A stretch of DNA of 62,892 bases from Caulobacter sp. (GTDB lineage: Bacteria > Pseudomonadota > Alphaproteobacteria > Caulobacterales > Caulobacteraceae): positions 1 to 62,892 of the forward strand of contig JAUXMY010000011.1 in assembly GCA_030683005.1 (NCBI GenBank). Reading direction: 5' to 3'. Every line of letters starts with the position of its first letter. Within the stretch, counting starts at the first letter, position 1. Shown here piece by piece: positions 27,990 to 38,700 of the stretch. The notes beneath the pieces were generated by a model. That model did no database searches. It was not told the DNA's origin and saw nothing but the letters and a program-made list of their open reading frames with translations. The position numbers and the translations under genes were made by a program.

Positions 27990-28011
27990 CATGGTCGGAT
28001 GGCCGACCATG
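27990..28011 (+). promoter_or_regulatory. Inverted repeat overlapping the kinase start codons
   Basis: A perfect 9-bp inverted repeat CATGGTCGG / CCGACCATG with a 4-base centre. Both possible initiator ATGs (27991 and 28009) lie in its two arms, and no clear ribosome-binding site is present upstream. In RNA it would hide the start region, or as DNA it could be an operator. Confidence 0.5.
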
Positions 28012-29829
28012 GATAACCCGCATCGCACCGCGGCAGCGCTGAAGCTCGACGGCTACGTCCGCCACTATCGCGGCATGGCCGTGGTCCGGTTCGCCATGGC
28101 GTTCGGCCTGTCGGTGATCGTCGGGATCGTGGCGGGCGCGCCGTACGCCATCAGCTTCGGCCTGTTGCATTTTACCCTCTACGGCGTGCTGTTCTGGGCC
28201 GTCGAGGTCGCCGCGCGGGATCCCGATCAGGAACTGGCCCTGCGCAGGCTGACCATCCGCACCGGCCTCATCACTTTCCTGATCTCTCTCCAGGCTTGCG
28301 CCATGGCGCTGGAGGTGCGCGACGGCGCCACCACCATGGTCGTGCGGTTGGAGACCGGCCTGCTGATCATCGGCGTGCTGATGTTCACCGCACTGCAGGT
28401 GCACATGAGCCGACTCGGCTACGCGGCGGCCATCGCGCCGTCCATCGTCTCGATGATCTGGATCGCGCTCAACGGCGACACCGGCATGGCCAGCAGCCAT
28501 TTCGCCATCGCCGTCTGCCTGTTCGTCGCGGCCGTCGTGGCGGCCAGCTGGCGCCAGCAGGCCACCGACCGGACGCTGGCGAATGCGCGCCTGGCGCTGG
28601 AGGAGAAGAACGCCGCCCTGACTGCGCTCGTTGCAGAGGCCGAGGCCGCCCGGGCCCAGGCCGAGGCCGCCAGCCGCGCCAAGTCCGACTTCCTGGCCAT
28701 GACCAGCCACGAGATCCGCACACCCCTCAACGCCGTGCTGGGGCTGGCCGAAGCCCTGAACCGATCGCGCCTGTCCGCTCGCCAGAAGGACATGGCCCGG
28801 GGCGTCGTCGACGCCGGGGCGCTGCTCAAGCGGTTGCTGGACTCGATGCTCGACATCGGCCGGATCGAGGCCGGCAAGACCACGCTCAACGTTGCGCCGT
28901 TCGATCTGCGCCAGGCCGTGGAGACGGTCGTGCGCGTCTGGACGCCGCGCGCCAGCGAGCACGGCGTGACGCTGGTCGCCGATCTGGACGGACTGCCGAC
29001 CCCCTGCGGCCTGGTCGCGGACGGCGGCAAGGTCGAGCAGGTTCTGATCAACCTGGTGTCCAACGCCCTCAAGTTCAGTCCCCGCGGCGGCCAGGTCCTC
29101 ATCCGGGTCAGCGCATACGGCGAGTCCGCCGGCGTCGGGCTGGCCGTGAGAATCCAGGTTATCGACCAAGGTCCAGGCGTCACGGTGGAGGACCGGGAGC
29201 GCATCTTCCAGGTGTTCGAGCAGACCGACGCCGGACGGGCGCTGGGCGGCGCCGGGCTTGGCCTGGCCATCTGCGCCGGCAATCTCGCCCTGATGGGCGG
29301 CGGCATAGAGGTCCTCGACGCGCCGGACGGAGGGGCGATCTTCCAGGCGTCGTTCGAGGCGCCGGCCTGTTTGCTCTCGGGCGCCGAGGCGGGCGTGGTC
29401 GAGGCCGAGGGGCTGGATGCCGAACGGCCGCTGCGAATTCTCGCCGCCGAGGACAACGCCGGCAACCGCCACGTGCTTCAGGCCCTGCTCGAGCCGCTGG
29501 CGGTTTCGCTGACCCTGGTCGAGGACGGGGCCCAGGCGCTGGAGGCGCTGGCCGGCAGGTCGTTCGACATGGTCCTGATGGACGCCAACATGCCGGTCAT
29601 GGACGGCCTGACCGCCCTGCGCGCCATCCGGGCCTCAGGGTCGGCGATCCCGGTCTGGATGCTGACCGCCAACGTCTACGAAGAGGACGTCAACCGCTAT
29701 CGCGCCGCCGGCGCCGATGGCGTCGTCCGCAAGCCGATCGCGCTGGATGAGCTGTTTGCGGCCCTGTCCGACGCCGCCGCGCGGGTGGATGCGCCCGCCG
29801 GGGCGGAGGCCGAGGCCGAGGCGGCCTGA
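27991..29829 (+). CDS. Membrane hybrid histidine kinase with C-terminal receiver domain
   Basis: 612 residues from ATG 27991 (606 from ATG 28009). The N-terminal part (about 28-195) has five or six membrane helices without a recognisable sensor fold. A short coiled coil leads to the HisKA domain, with phospho-acceptor His240 in SHEIRTPLN, then an HATPase_c domain (N box NLVSNALKFSP near 355, G boxes DQGPGV and GGAGLGLAI), and a receiver domain (about 475-590) with phospho-acceptor Asp531 in MDANMPVMDG. It ends in an Ala/Glu-rich tail. No partner regulator is adjacent. A hairpin covers both candidate start codons. Confidence 0.9.
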   Translation: MVGWPTMDNPHRTAAALKLDGYVRHYRGMAVVRFAMAFGLSVIVGIVAGAPYAISFGLLHFTLYGVLFWAVEVAARDPDQELALRRLTIRTGLITFLISLQACAMALEVRDGATTMVVRLETGLLIIGVLMFTALQVHMSRLGYAAAIAPSIVSMIWIALNGDTGMASSHFAIAVCLFVAAVVAASWRQQATDRTLANARLALEEKNAALTALVAEAEAARAQAEAASRAKSDFLAMTSHEIRTPLNAVLGLAEALNRSRLSARQKDMARGVVDAGALLKRLLDSMLDIGRIEAGKTTLNVAPFDLRQAVETVVRVWTPRASEHGVTLVADLDGLPTPCGLVADGGKVEQVLINLVSNALKFSPRGGQVLIRVSAYGESAGVGLAVRIQVIDQGPGVTVEDRERIFQVFEQTDAGRALGGAGLGLAICAGNLALMGGGIEVLDAPDGGAIFQASFEAPACLLSGAEAGVVEAEGLDAERPLRILAAEDNAGNRHVLQALLEPLAVSLTLVEDGAQALEALAGRSFDMVLMDANMPVMDGLTALRAIRASGSAIPVWMLTANVYEEDVNRYRAAGADGVVRKPIALDELFAALSDAAARVDAPAGAEAEAEAA

Positions 29830-29846
29830 GGCCCGGATCCGGACTC

Positions 29847-32800
29847 TCAGTGAAAGTCACGACTTCGCACCAGCCGGGTGCGCACCGCCTCGCCCGGTCG
29901 TGTCGGCCGGGCCTCCTCCCGCATCCGTCCCAGCTCGTCTGTCAGGTCGGTGAAGCGCTCGGCGACGACGTGGATTACCCCGTGGGCGATCTGGAGCCGG
30001 CCGTGGATGATCAGGAAGCTGGCGCTCATCGCCGTGCGCCGGTTGGCCGCGAAGACGTCCTTCCAGACGATGGCGTTGGCCGGGCCGGTCTCGTCCTCGA
30101 TCGTCACGAAGACGATCCCGTTGGCGGTGCCGGGCCGCTGCCGGATCAGGACCAGCCCGCCGACCGAGACACGGTCGCCGTCCCTCAGCCGCCCCAACTG
30201 GTCGGCCGGAACGCAGCCATGTCGGTCCAGCAGCGGCCGGAAGAACCGGCAGGGATGCGCCTTCAGCGACAGGCCCGTGGTGCGGTAGTCCTCCGCCACA
30301 TGCTGGGGCAGGTTAAGTTTCGGCAGGTTCACCGCCGCCTCGAACAAGGGCAGGCCGTCCAGCATGGAGTTGCGGTCCGCCGCCACCTCTGCGGCCTCGC
30401 CCTTCACCGCCCACAGGGCGGCGCGGCGGTCCATGCCCAGCGAACGGAAGGCGTCCGCCTCGGCGAGCAGCTCCAGTGTCCGGCGCGACAGCCTGGCCAT
30501 GCGGGCGAGGTCCAGCAGGGTCGTTGCCCCCTCCCGGCGGGCCTGCATGAGGTTGAGGATCTCGTCCTGCCGCAGCCCCTTGATCTGCCGCAGGCCGAGC
30601 CGCACCGCCTTCAGCCGCGCCGCCGGATCGGAGTCCGGCTCCAGCGTGCAGTCCCAGTCGCTGTGCAGGATGTCGGGCTCGCGGACCGTCACGCCGTGCT
30701 CGCGGGCGTCGCGGACCAGCTGGGCCGGCTGATAGAAACCCATCGGCTGGGAATTGAGGATCGCCGCGCAGAAGACGTCCGGATACCAGCACTTCATCCA
30801 GGACGAGGCGTAGACCAGCAGGGCGAAGCTGATCGCATGGCTCTCCGGGAAGCCGTAGTGGCCAAAGCCCTTGATCTGCTCGAAGCAGCGGGTGGCGAAG
30901 GCCAGGTCATAGCCCCGGGCCGTCATGCCGCCGATGAACCGGTCCTCGTGGTCATTGAGGTCGCCCAGGTTCTTGAAGGTGGCCATCGCCCGGCGCAGCT
31001 GGTTGGCCTCGTCGTCGGAGAACTTCGCCGCCTCGATGGCCAGGCGCATCGCCTGCTCCTGGAAGAGCGGCACGCCGAAGGTCTTTTCGAGCACGACCTT
31101 CAGCTCGTCCGGCGGGCCGTGCCCGGGCGACGGCGCGGGATAGACGACCGGTTCGATGCCGTCCCGCCGCTTCAGGTAGGGGTGGACCATGTCGCCCTGG
31201 ATCGGCCCCGGCCGGACGATCGCCACCTGGATGACCAGGTCGTAGAACCGCCTCGGCTTCAGACGGGGCAGCATCGACATCTGGGCCCGGCTCTCGACCT
31301 GGAACACGCCCACGGAATCGGCCCGGCAGAGCATGTCGTAGACCTTCGGGCACTCCTGCGGGATGTGGGCGATGTCGCTGAACAGTCCGCCGTGCTCGCG
31401 GGTCAGGGTCTCGCCATGATGCTGGTTGAGCAGGTCGAAGCCGCGCTTGAGGCAGCTGAGCATCCCCAGCGCCAGTACGTCGACCTTCATCAGCCCGAGC
31501 GCATCGATGTCGTCCTTGTCCCACTGGATGAAGGTGCGGTCCTTCATGGCCGCGTTGCCGATCGGGACCGTCTCGTCCAGCCGCCTCTTGGTCAGCACGA
31601 AGCCGCCGACATGCTGCGACAGGTGGCGTGGGAAGTTGAGCAGCTCGCCGCCCAGGGTGACGGCGCGGAGGATCTCGGGATTGTCGGGATCCAGCCCGGC
31701 CTGGCGGATGTGATCGCGCGCGATCTCGCCGCCCCAGCTGCCCCAGACCGTGCCCGCCAGCGCGGCGGTGATGTCCTCGGTCAGGCCCAGCGCCTTGCCG
31801 ACGTCCCGGATGGCGCTGCGCGGGCGATAGTGGATCACTGTCCCGCAGATGGCTGCTCTGTGCCGCCCGTAGCGCTGGTAGACGTACTGCATCACCTCTT
31901 CGCGCCGCTCATGCTCGAAGTCGACGTCGATGTCGGGCGGATCGCCCCGCTCCTTCGACAGGAAGCGGGCGAACAGCAGGTCCTGGTCCTTCTTGGCCGG
32001 GTCGACGGCGGTGACGCCAAGGCAGAAGCAGACCACCGAATTGGCCGCCGACCCCCGCCCCTGGCACAGGATCGGCTGCGGCCGGGCGCGGGCCCACCGG
32101 ACGATGTCGTGCACGGTGATGAAGTAGTTGGGGTAGTTGAGCTCGGCGATCAGCCTGAGCTCTTTGTGCAGCAGGTCGGTGACCTTCTGCGGTACGCCGT
32201 CGGGATAGCGCCAGTGGGCGCCGGCCCAGGCCAGATCGGTCAGGTGCTCGATCGCCGTCTTGCCCGGCGGCACGGGCTCGTCGGGATACTCCTCCCGCAG
32301 GTCGCCAAGGTCGAAGGCGATGCGGTCGGCGATCTCGCCCGAGCGCTCCACCACGCCGGGCCAGCGGGCGAACAGGCGGGCCATCTCGGCCGGGGTCTTC
32401 AGATGCCGCTCGCCGTTGGCCTCCAGCCGGAAGCCGGCCTCTGTGATCGTGCAGCCTTCACGGACGCAGGTCAGGATGTCCTGCAGCGGACGCCGCTCGG
32501 GGCCGTGGTAGAGGACATCGCCCGTGGCGACCATCGGCGCGCCGATCCGCTCGGCCAGCCCCGCCAGCCGGTGGAGCCGTCGGGCGTCCCGGGCGCCGTA
32601 GGCGCGCGAGGCCGCCAACCAGACCGAGCCCCGCAGGGCGGCGGCGAGGGCGGCGGCCTTGGCCTCGAAGGCTTCGTCGAGGCGGTCGGGCGGCGCGATC
32701 AGCACCAGCTGGCCCGCCGACAGGTCGAGGAAATCGTCGCGCAGCAGGATGCAGTCGCCCTTCTCCGCCCCGCTCTGGCCGATGGTCAGCAGGCGGGTCA

Positions 32801-33068
32801 GCCGGGCGTAGGCCTCGCGGTCAGAGGGGTAGCAGAGCAGGCTGGGCGTGCCGTCGGCGAAGTCGAGACGACAGCCGGTCAGGCTGCGGGTCCCCAGGTC
32901 GCGCGCCTCGACCCAGGCCCGCACCACCCCGGCCAGGCTGTTGCGGTCGGTGATCCCCAGCGCCGGCATGCCCAGCGCATGAGCCGTTCGCGCCAGCTCC
33001 CCCGGATGTGAGGCCCCGCGCAGGAAGCTGTAGTTGGTGGTGGTCTGCAGCTCGATGTACCGGGTCAC
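29847..33068 (-). CDS. dnaE2: Error-prone DNA polymerase DnaE2 (ImuC)
   Basis: 1073 residues from GTG 33068, whose bases overlap the imuB stop (GTGA). A C-family polymerase paralogue of DnaE used for SOS mutagenesis with ImuA and ImuB. The N-terminal PHP domain begins [19 protein letters not shown], the polymerase core has [10 protein letters not shown] (about 325) and the catalytic Asp pair in [10 protein letters not shown] (about 367-376), and the [18 protein letters not shown] motif lies near 775. A C-terminal OB-fold follows (about 950-1030). The open frame extends to 34493 but that is an out-of-frame shadow of imuB. This is the last gene of the LexA-controlled cassette. Confidence 0.95.
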   Translation of the reverse strand: MTRYIELQTTTNYSFLRGASHPGELARTAHALGMPALGITDRNSLAGVVRAWVEARDLGTRSLTGCRLDFADGTPSLLCYPSDREAYARLTRLLTIGQSGAEKGDCILLRDDFLDLSAGQLVLIAPPDRLDEAFEAKAAALAAALRGSVWLAASRAYGARDARRLHRLAGLAERIGAPMVATGDVLYHGPERRPLQDILTCVREGCTITEAGFRLEANGERHLKTPAEMARLFARWPGVVERSGEIADRIAFDLGDLREEYPDEPVPPGKTAIEHLTDLAWAGAHWRYPDGVPQKVTDLLHKELRLIAELNYPNYFITVHDIVRWARARPQPILCQGRGSAANSVVCFCLGVTAVDPAKKDQDLLFARFLSKERGDPPDIDVDFEHERREEVMQYVYQRYGRHRAAICGTVIHYRPRSAIRDVGKALGLTEDITAALAGTVWGSWGGEIARDHIRQAGLDPDNPEILRAVTLGGELLNFPRHLSQHVGGFVLTKRRLDETVPIGNAAMKDRTFIQWDKDDIDALGLMKVDVLALGMLSCLKRGFDLLNQHHGETLTREHGGLFSDIAHIPQECPKVYDMLCRADSVGVFQVESRAQMSMLPRLKPRRFYDLVIQVAIVRPGPIQGDMVHPYLKRRDGIEPVVYPAPSPGHGPPDELKVVLEKTFGVPLFQEQAMRLAIEAAKFSDDEANQLRRAMATFKNLGDLNDHEDRFIGGMTARGYDLAFATRCFEQIKGFGHYGFPESHAISFALLVYASSWMKCWYPDVFCAAILNSQPMGFYQPAQLVRDAREHGVTVREPDILHSDWDCTLEPDSDPAARLKAVRLGLRQIKGLRQDEILNLMQARREGATTLLDLARMARLSRRTLELLAEADAFRSLGMDRRAALWAVKGEAAEVAADRNSMLDGLPLFEAAVNLPKLNLPQHVAEDYRTTGLSLKAHPCRFFRPLLDRHGCVPADQLGRLRDGDRVSVGGLVLIRQRPGTANGIVFVTIEDETGPANAIVWKDVFAANRRTAMSASFLIIHGRLQIAHGVIHVVAERFTDLTDELGRMREEARPTRPGEAVRTRLVRSRDFH

Positions 33069-34912
33069 GCGAACACCCCGTGCAGCCACCAGCGGGGCGG
33101 ATTGTCCGCGTCGTCGTAGAGGCCGGCGCGGAAGATCCAGAACCGCCCGCCGGCCTCGTCCTCGACCCGGTAGTAGTCGCGCACGAAGCCCGGGCCGATG
33201 TCGCCGACCGGCTTGCGCCACCATTCCTCGGCGATGCGCTCGGGCCCCTCGGCCAGCCGCACGCGCCGACGCTGGCCGCGCCAGGTGAACAGCAGCGGCG
33301 GGTCGTCGGGCAGCTTGGCCATCACGGCGATGGCCTCGGGGTGGGCCAGCAGGCGGATAGGCCGGGGCCTGTCGGGATCCCAGCCGGCGGTGACGGAGGC
33401 GCTGATCGCCGGAGCAGGGCGGGAGGCCCGTTCGGGCACATGGCTCTCGACCACCTCGGCCCGCCAGACGGCGCCTTCGCCCAGCCGGTTGGTCAGACGA
33501 TCGACCAGGGCCGCCACGCCCTCTTCGGCCATGGCCGCGCGGCTGTTGTCGAGCCGGCCCTGGGCGGCGGACAGCACCTCCACCCCCTCGGCCGACAGGG
33601 TGACCACCTCGATGCCGAAGCCGGGATCGACGGTCTCCAGCTTCGGCGCGAACAGGCGGGTCAGGACGCGGGCGTCGCGACCGGCGACCGACAGCCCGAC
33701 CTGGACCGGGAAGGCCTTCCCGTCGGCGCGGCAGCAGATCAGCTCGAACCGCCGGGCCCCGCGCCCTTCGGTCCGCAGCCGCTCGCACAGCCGTTCGGCC
33801 AGGTCGCCGGCGACGCGGACCAGATCGTCCAGCTGGCTGAGCGGCTCGGCGAAGGCCAGGCGGTCGATCCAGGGGGAGGGCGGCCGCCGGAAGACCAGCG
33901 CCTCCCGCGCCTGGCCCAGCGCCTGGTCCAGCCGCAGCACGACCTGGGGTCCAAAGCGCCGGGTCAGCTGGGCGCGCGGCAGGCCGATCAGCCGCTCGAT
34001 ACGGGTCAGGCCCAGCCGGGCCAGCTGGGCGGCGGCGGCCTCGTCCAGGCGCAGGGCGGCGACCGGCAGGGTGGCCAGGGGCCCGGCCTGGGCGCCGGGG
34101 GGGCATATGAACGCGCGCAGCGTCGGGTACGGAAAGCCCTCCTCCTCGATGGAGGAGGGTTGGGTGGTGGTGTGGTCGCCGTGCCCGGGGGAGGAGCTCG
34201 GCATGGCTCGGACCCCAATAGCGCTTACCCGGCGCCTCAGTGGCCGCACCACCATCCCCGGCCCTTCCTCCATCGAGGAGGAAGGGAGATGTCGCGCGCA
34301 GGCCCAGGCGGCGCCGGCGGTGTCGGCCACCGCGATCCGGGCCGGGATGCCGTTGGCGCACAACCGGGCCAGCAGGTCGTCGGCCATCGCCTGCTCGCCG
34401 GCCCACAGATGGGAAACGCCGCTGATATCGAGGAACAGGCCGTCCCGGCCGTCGACGGCCACGGCCGGCGAGAAGCGCACGCACCAGTCGCACAGGGCCT
34501 CCAGCGCGGCGGCGTCGGCGTCCGGGTCGGCCTCGTGGGTGACCAGTTCGGGGACCAGGGCGGCGGCGTCGGTGGCCTTCTGACCCGCGAACAGGCCCGG
34601 CGCCCGGGCTGCGTCGTTGAGGGCGTAGAGCCGGCGCACGCCGCGGTCGGTGATGAGGAGGGCGAGGGCTCCCTCCCCCTTGTGGGGAGGGACAGGTCCG
34701 CGCAGCGGACCAGGGTGGGGCAAGTGGCTGGCCGCGTTCGGCGCTACCTGAGGATCGTTGCTTGCCCCACCCGTCTCGTCTCGGCTTCGCCTCGCCGAGC
34801 CACCCTCCCCATGAAGGGGAGGGAGAGCGTCAGGCGATCCTGCGGACGCGCTCCGCCGCCGCCAGCTCGTCACCGGCCAGTCCGGGCACCATACGGAGAG
34901 GATGCGGGCCAT
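33065..34912 (-). CDS. imuB: ImuB, Y-family polymerase-like protein, carrying two in-frame repeat insertions
   Basis: 615 residues, about 100 more than the usual ImuB. ImuB is a catalytically dead Y-family homologue that bridges ImuA, DnaE2 and the beta clamp in SOS mutagenesis. The start [14 protein letters not shown] and the blocks FVGQKATD-like [49 protein letters not shown] and [16 protein letters not shown] are family-typical. Residues about 30-82 and 209-259 are not: they are translated intergenic repeats (34669-34825 family A, 34137-34286 family C), the second exactly 150 bp. The reading frame stays open through both. Overlaps imuA by 83 bp and dnaE2 by 4 bp. Confidence 0.9.
   Translation of the reverse strand: MARILSVWCPDWPVTSWRRRSASAGSPDALPPLHGEGGSARRSRDETGGASNDPQVAPNAASHLPHPGPLRGPVPPHKGEGALALLITDRGVRRLYALNDAARAPGLFAGQKATDAAALVPELVTHEADPDADAAALEALCDWCVRFSPAVAVDGRDGLFLDISGVSHLWAGEQAMADDLLARLCANGIPARIAVADTAGAAWACARHLPSSSMEEGPGMVVRPLRRRVSAIGVRAMPSSSPGHGDHTTTQPSSIEEEGFPYPTLRAFICPPGAQAGPLATLPVAALRLDEAAAAQLARLGLTRIERLIGLPRAQLTRRFGPQVVLRLDQALGQAREALVFRRPPSPWIDRLAFAEPLSQLDDLVRVAGDLAERLCERLRTEGRGARRFELICCRADGKAFPVQVGLSVAGRDARVLTRLFAPKLETVDPGFGIEVVTLSAEGVEVLSAAQGRLDNSRAAMAEEGVAALVDRLTNRLGEGAVWRAEVVESHVPERASRPAPAISASVTAGWDPDRPRPIRLLAHPEAIAVMAKLPDDPPLLFTWRGQRRRVRLAEGPERIAEEWWRKPVGDIGPGFVRDYYRVEDEAGGRFWIFRAGLYDDADNPPRWWLHGVFA
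34137..34286. repeat. Family C palindromic element inserted in frame in imuB
   Basis: 150 bp bounded by two perfect palindromes: CCCTCCTCC/GGAGGAGGG (34137-34159) and CCCTTCCTCC/GGAGGAAGGG (34262-34286). The 102 bp between them include GGGTGGTGGTGTGG and CCGCACCACCATCCCC, which also pair. A single copy of the palindrome occurs at 48705-48727. Read in the imuB frame it encodes a Ser/Glu-rich segment beginning SSSMEEG and ending SSIEEEG. Confidence 0.8.
34669..34825. repeat. Family A palindromic element inserted in frame in imuB (copy 2)
   Basis: Reverse-orientation copy of the intergenic element at 22846-22998 and 42581-42735: CTCCCTCCCCCTTGTGGGGAGGGACAGG-type left arm and CGAGCCACCCTCCCC...GGGGAGGGAG right arm, with a divergent central part. 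In the imuB frame it encodes a Gly/Pro/His-rich segment (residues about 30-82). The right end reaches within 5 bp of the imuA stop codon. Confidence 0.85.
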
Positions 34913-35606
34913 GGTCGGCCTCCTCGTTCCACTCGAAAAACCAGGCGCCGGGACGACCGCCCCGGCACCGCTCCAGCGCCACGCTCCAGCGCGGCGGGCC
35001 CAGCCCCGGTTCGCCCGGCGGCGGATGGCTGGCGGCGGAGCTGACCCGCCATCGCGTCGCCGCCGCCGAGCCGGTCGCCGCCTTGCGCGCGGGGCCGCCG
35101 AATGGTCTTCGCCGCAGGATCAGCCCTGTCGCGCCGTGCTTCTCGCAGGCCAGCTGCAGCCGGCGTCCGGCGGTCAGGTCGACGTCCTCGGTCTCGCCCA
35201 GCACGGCGGCGACCCCGGCCGAGCCCAGGGCGTCCTCCAGCGCCATCAGCGCCTGGGCCTCGTCCCGCACCCGGACCTGGATCAGGCGTCGGGCCGGGAA
35301 CCCCAGGCTCTCCAGGCCCGGGGCGTAGAGGTCGTCGCGGCGCATCACCCAGATCACCGCCCCGCTCGCCGCCAGCGGCCGGGCCAGCATCGCGCCGAAG
35401 CCGGCGGCCGCGGCGCCGACTTCGGTTTCCATGCCCTCGGCGACGATCTCGTGCCAGCGGCCCAGCGGCAGCCCGCCGCCGGGCAGGCAGTCGTCCACGC
35501 GCGGATCGCCGAACGGCTGGACCAGGGATGGAGTCCGAGTCCCCGCTTCGAGAGTGGCGACCTGGTCTCTCAGGACCGCAAGACGCGCCGCGCGCGACCC
35601 GGACAT
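34830..35606 (-). CDS. imuA: ImuA, SOS mutagenesis cassette protein
   Basis: 258 residues from ATG 35606; the open frame begins 20 codons earlier but that would place the LexA box inside the gene. ImuA is a RecA/SulA-like protein required with ImuB and DnaE2 for damage-induced mutagenesis. Visible features are the N-terminal helix RAARLAVLRDQVATLEAG, DDCLPGGGLPLGRWHEI (about 40-56), and a RecA-like core with WVMRRDDLYAPGLESLG near residue 87. The C-terminal 27 codons overlap imuB in another frame, an unusually long overlap; the family A repeat begins immediately past the imuA stop. Confidence 0.88.
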   Translation of the reverse strand: MSGSRAARLAVLRDQVATLEAGTRTPSLVQPFGDPRVDDCLPGGGLPLGRWHEIVAEGMETEVGAAAAGFGAMLARPLAASGAVIWVMRRDDLYAPGLESLGFPARRLIQVRVRDEAQALMALEDALGSAGVAAVLGETEDVDLTAGRRLQLACEKHGATGLILRRRPFGGPARKAATGSAAATRWRVSSAASHPPPGEPGLGPPRWSVALERCRGGRPGAWFFEWNEEADHGPHPLRMVPGLAGDELAAAERVRRIA

Positions 35607-35619
35607 GATGTTCTCCAAT

Positions 35620-35634
35620 GTTCCACTTTTGTTC
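35620..35634 (-). promoter_or_regulatory. LexA (SOS) operator of the imuA-imuB-dnaE2 cassette
   Basis: GTTC-CACTTTT-GTTC, an exact GTTC-N7-GTTC direct repeat, the established LexA site of alphaproteobacteria. It lies 14 bp upstream of the chosen imuA start. A further GTTC at 35610-35613, 6 bp before the first half site, adds a partial third repeat. The site also lies about 105 bp upstream of the divergent carboxylase gene. Confidence 0.88.
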
Positions 35635-35739
35635 TCATCCGCCAGGGCGGGAGAGTCAAGCCGCAAGCTATGGCGGCCCCGCGAACGCCGCTAAGGTGGC
35701 CGCTTCGAACGACTGTATGACTTCAGGGATCGGACCATC

Positions 35740-38700
35740 GTGGCCTTCAAGCGCATCCTCATCGCCAACCGGGGCGAGATCGCCATCCGCATCGCCAGGG
35801 CGGCGGCCGACCTGGGGATCGCGAGCGTGGCGGTCCATGCCGAGGATGACGCCGCCGCGCCGCATGTGACCGCTGCCGACGAGGCCGTGGCCCTGAAGGG
35901 CGCGGGCCCGAAAGCCTATCTCGACATCGACGGCGTGATCGCGGCGGCGAAAGTGGCGAAGTGCGACGCCATCCACCCGGGCTACGGCTTCCTGTCGGAG
36001 AACGCCGCCTTCGCCCGGGCCTGCGCGGCGGCGAAGATCGCCTTCATCGGGCCCTCGCCCGATGCGCTGGAAGCCTTTGGCGACAAGGCAAAAGCCCGGG
36101 CCATGGCGGCCAAGGCCAAGGTGCCGGTGCTGGCCGGGACGGGGCCCATCGACCTGGCCGGCGCCCGCGCCTTCTTCAAGAAGAACGGCCCGATGATGCT
36201 CAAGGCCGTCGCCGGCGGCGGCGGGCGCGGCATGCGGCTGGTCCGCACCGAGGCCGAGATCGAGTTCGCGCTGGCGGCCTGTTCCCGCGAGGCCCTGGCG
36301 GCGTTCGGGGACGGGGCCGTCTACGCCGAGTGGCTGGTCGAGGACGCCCGCCACATCGAGGTCCAGGTCGCCGCCGACGGGCGGGCCGTGGTGGCGGTGG
36401 GCGACCGCGACTGCTCGATCCAGCGACGCAACCAGAAGCTGGTCGAGATCGCCCCGGCGACGCTGCCCGACGCGCTGCGCAAGGCCCTGCACGAGGCGGC
36501 CGAGAAGCTGTGCGCGGCGGCCAAGTACAGGACCCTGGCGACCATCGAGTTCCTGGTCGACGGCAAGGGCGGCTTCGCCTTCATCGAGGCCAACGCCCGG
36601 CTGCAGGTCGAACATACGATCACCGAGGAGGTCACCGGCGTCGACCTGGTCCGGGTCCAGATCGAGCTGGCGGCGGGCAGGGCCCTGGCCCAGGTCGGCC
36701 TGACGAAAACCCCTGCCGTGCAAGGGTTCGCGGTGCAGGCGCGGGTCAATCTGGAGACCCTGACGGCCGACGGCGGCGCCCTGCCCGGCGGGGGGCTGAT
36801 CACCGCCTATGAGCCGCCCAGCGGGCCGGGGGTGCGGGTCGACGGCGCGGGCTACGCCGGCTACGTCACCAGCCCCGCCTACGACAGCCTGCTGGCCAAG
36901 GTGATCGTGCGCGGCGCGACGCTGGAACAGGCCTGCGCCCGCACGGCCCGGGCCCTGGCGGAGTTCCGGCTGGAGGGGGTCGACAGCAACGCCGACCTGC
37001 TCCGCGCCGTGCTCGCCGAGCCGGTGGTGACGGCCGGGGCGGCGACCACCAAGTTCCTCGAAACCAACCTCGCCGACCTGCTGGAGAAAGCCGGCCAGAT
37101 TCAGCGAAAAACGCCGCGAGTTTTGGCGCGTTTTGGCGAGAATCCGTCAACTCCCGCGAGTTCGGCAAAATCGGTCGAAACCACGCCCCTGCCCGATGAC
37201 GGCACGGTCGCCATCACCGCGCCGCTGCAGGCCACCGTGGGTTCGGTCGAGGTCGCGCAGGGTGATCTGGTCCGCCCCGGCCAGACCGTCGCCGTGCTCG
37301 AGGCGATGAAGATGGAGCATGTCGTCACCGCACCCGAGGGCGGCCGCGTGGTCCGCGTCCTGGCCGACAGGGGCGTCACCCTGCTCAAGGGCGCCCCGAT
37401 CCTGATCCTCGAACCCGCCGACGTCGCCGCCGACGCGCAGGCGGCCGCGGCCGAGGTCGATCCCGACCATGTGCGGCCCGACCTGCAGGAGGTCATCGAC
37501 CGCCACGCCTTCACCCTTGACTCCAACCGGCCCGAGGCGGTGGCCAAGCGTCGGCGCACCGGCCACCGCACGGCGCGAGAGAACCTGGACGACCTGCTCG
37601 ATCCCGGCAGCTTCATCGAGTACGGCGCCCTGACCATCGCCGCCCAGCGCCGCCGCCGCACGCTGGAGGACCTGATCAAGGCCACCCCCGCCGACGGGCT
37701 GATCGCCGGCATCGGGGCGATCAACGGCCACCTGTTCACGCCGGACAAGGCCCGGGTCGCGGCGCTCAGCTACGACTTCACCGTCCTGGCCGGCACCCAG
37801 GGCCACATGAACCACAAGAAGACCGACCGGCTGCTGCACATCGTCGAGGAGCAGAAGCTGCCGGTGGTCTGGTACGCCGAGGGCGGCGGCGGCCGGCCGG
37901 GCGACACCGACGGCACCGGCGTGGCTGGCCTGGACGTCACCACCTTCGGCAAGTTCGCGGCCCTGTCGGGCGAGGTGCCCAAGATCGCCATCGTCGCCGG
38001 CCGCTGCTTCGCCGGCAACGCAGCCATCGCGGGCCTGTCCGAGATCATCATCGCCACCAGGGACTCAAACCTCGGCATGGGCGGCCCGGCGATGATCGAG
38101 GGCGGCGGCCTTGGCGTCTTCAAGCCCGACGACATCGGTCCGAGCGACGTGCAGTGGGCCAACGGCGTCATCGACATCCTGGCCGACGACGAGGCCCACG
38201 CCACGGCGCTGGCCAAACAGGCGCTGTCCAGCTTCCAGGGCAAGGTCGCCGACTGGACCGCTGCCGACCAGCGGGGCCTGCGCCGATCGATCCCCGAGAA
38301 CCGGCTCCGGGTCTACGACATCCGGCCGCTGATCGAGACCCTGGTCGATGACGGCTCGTTCCTGGAGCTGCGGCGCGGCTGGTCGCCGGGTATGATCACC
38401 GGCTTCGTGCGGATCGAGGGCCGGCCCATGGGCCTGATCGCCAACGACCCGCGGCACCTGGGCGGCGCCATCGACTGCGACGGGGCCGAGAAGGCCGCCC
38501 GCTTCCTGCAGCTGTGCGACGCCTTCGACCTGCCGGTGCTCAGCCTGTGCGACACCCCCGGCTTCATGGTCGGGCCCGACAGCGAGGCGGCCGGCGCCGT
38601 GCGCCGCGTCAGCCGTATGTTCATCGCCGGCGCCAAGCTGGGCGTGCCGCTGTTCACCATCGTGCTGCGCAAGGGCTACGGCCTGGGCGCCCAGGCCATG

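Noticed and set aside
29850..33011. 1053-codon plus-strand frame over dnaE2
   Set aside because: dnaE2 is clearly conserved on the minus strand; the antisense reading is a codon-bias artefact.
33069..34493. N-terminal extension of dnaE2 by about 475 codons
   Set aside because: The extension reads imuB in another frame; the GTG at 33068 gives the DnaE2 N-terminus and overlaps the imuB stop in the normal way.
33008..35044. 678-codon plus-strand frame over imuB and the end of imuA
   Set aside because: Antisense to ImuB, with low-complexity composition and no family.
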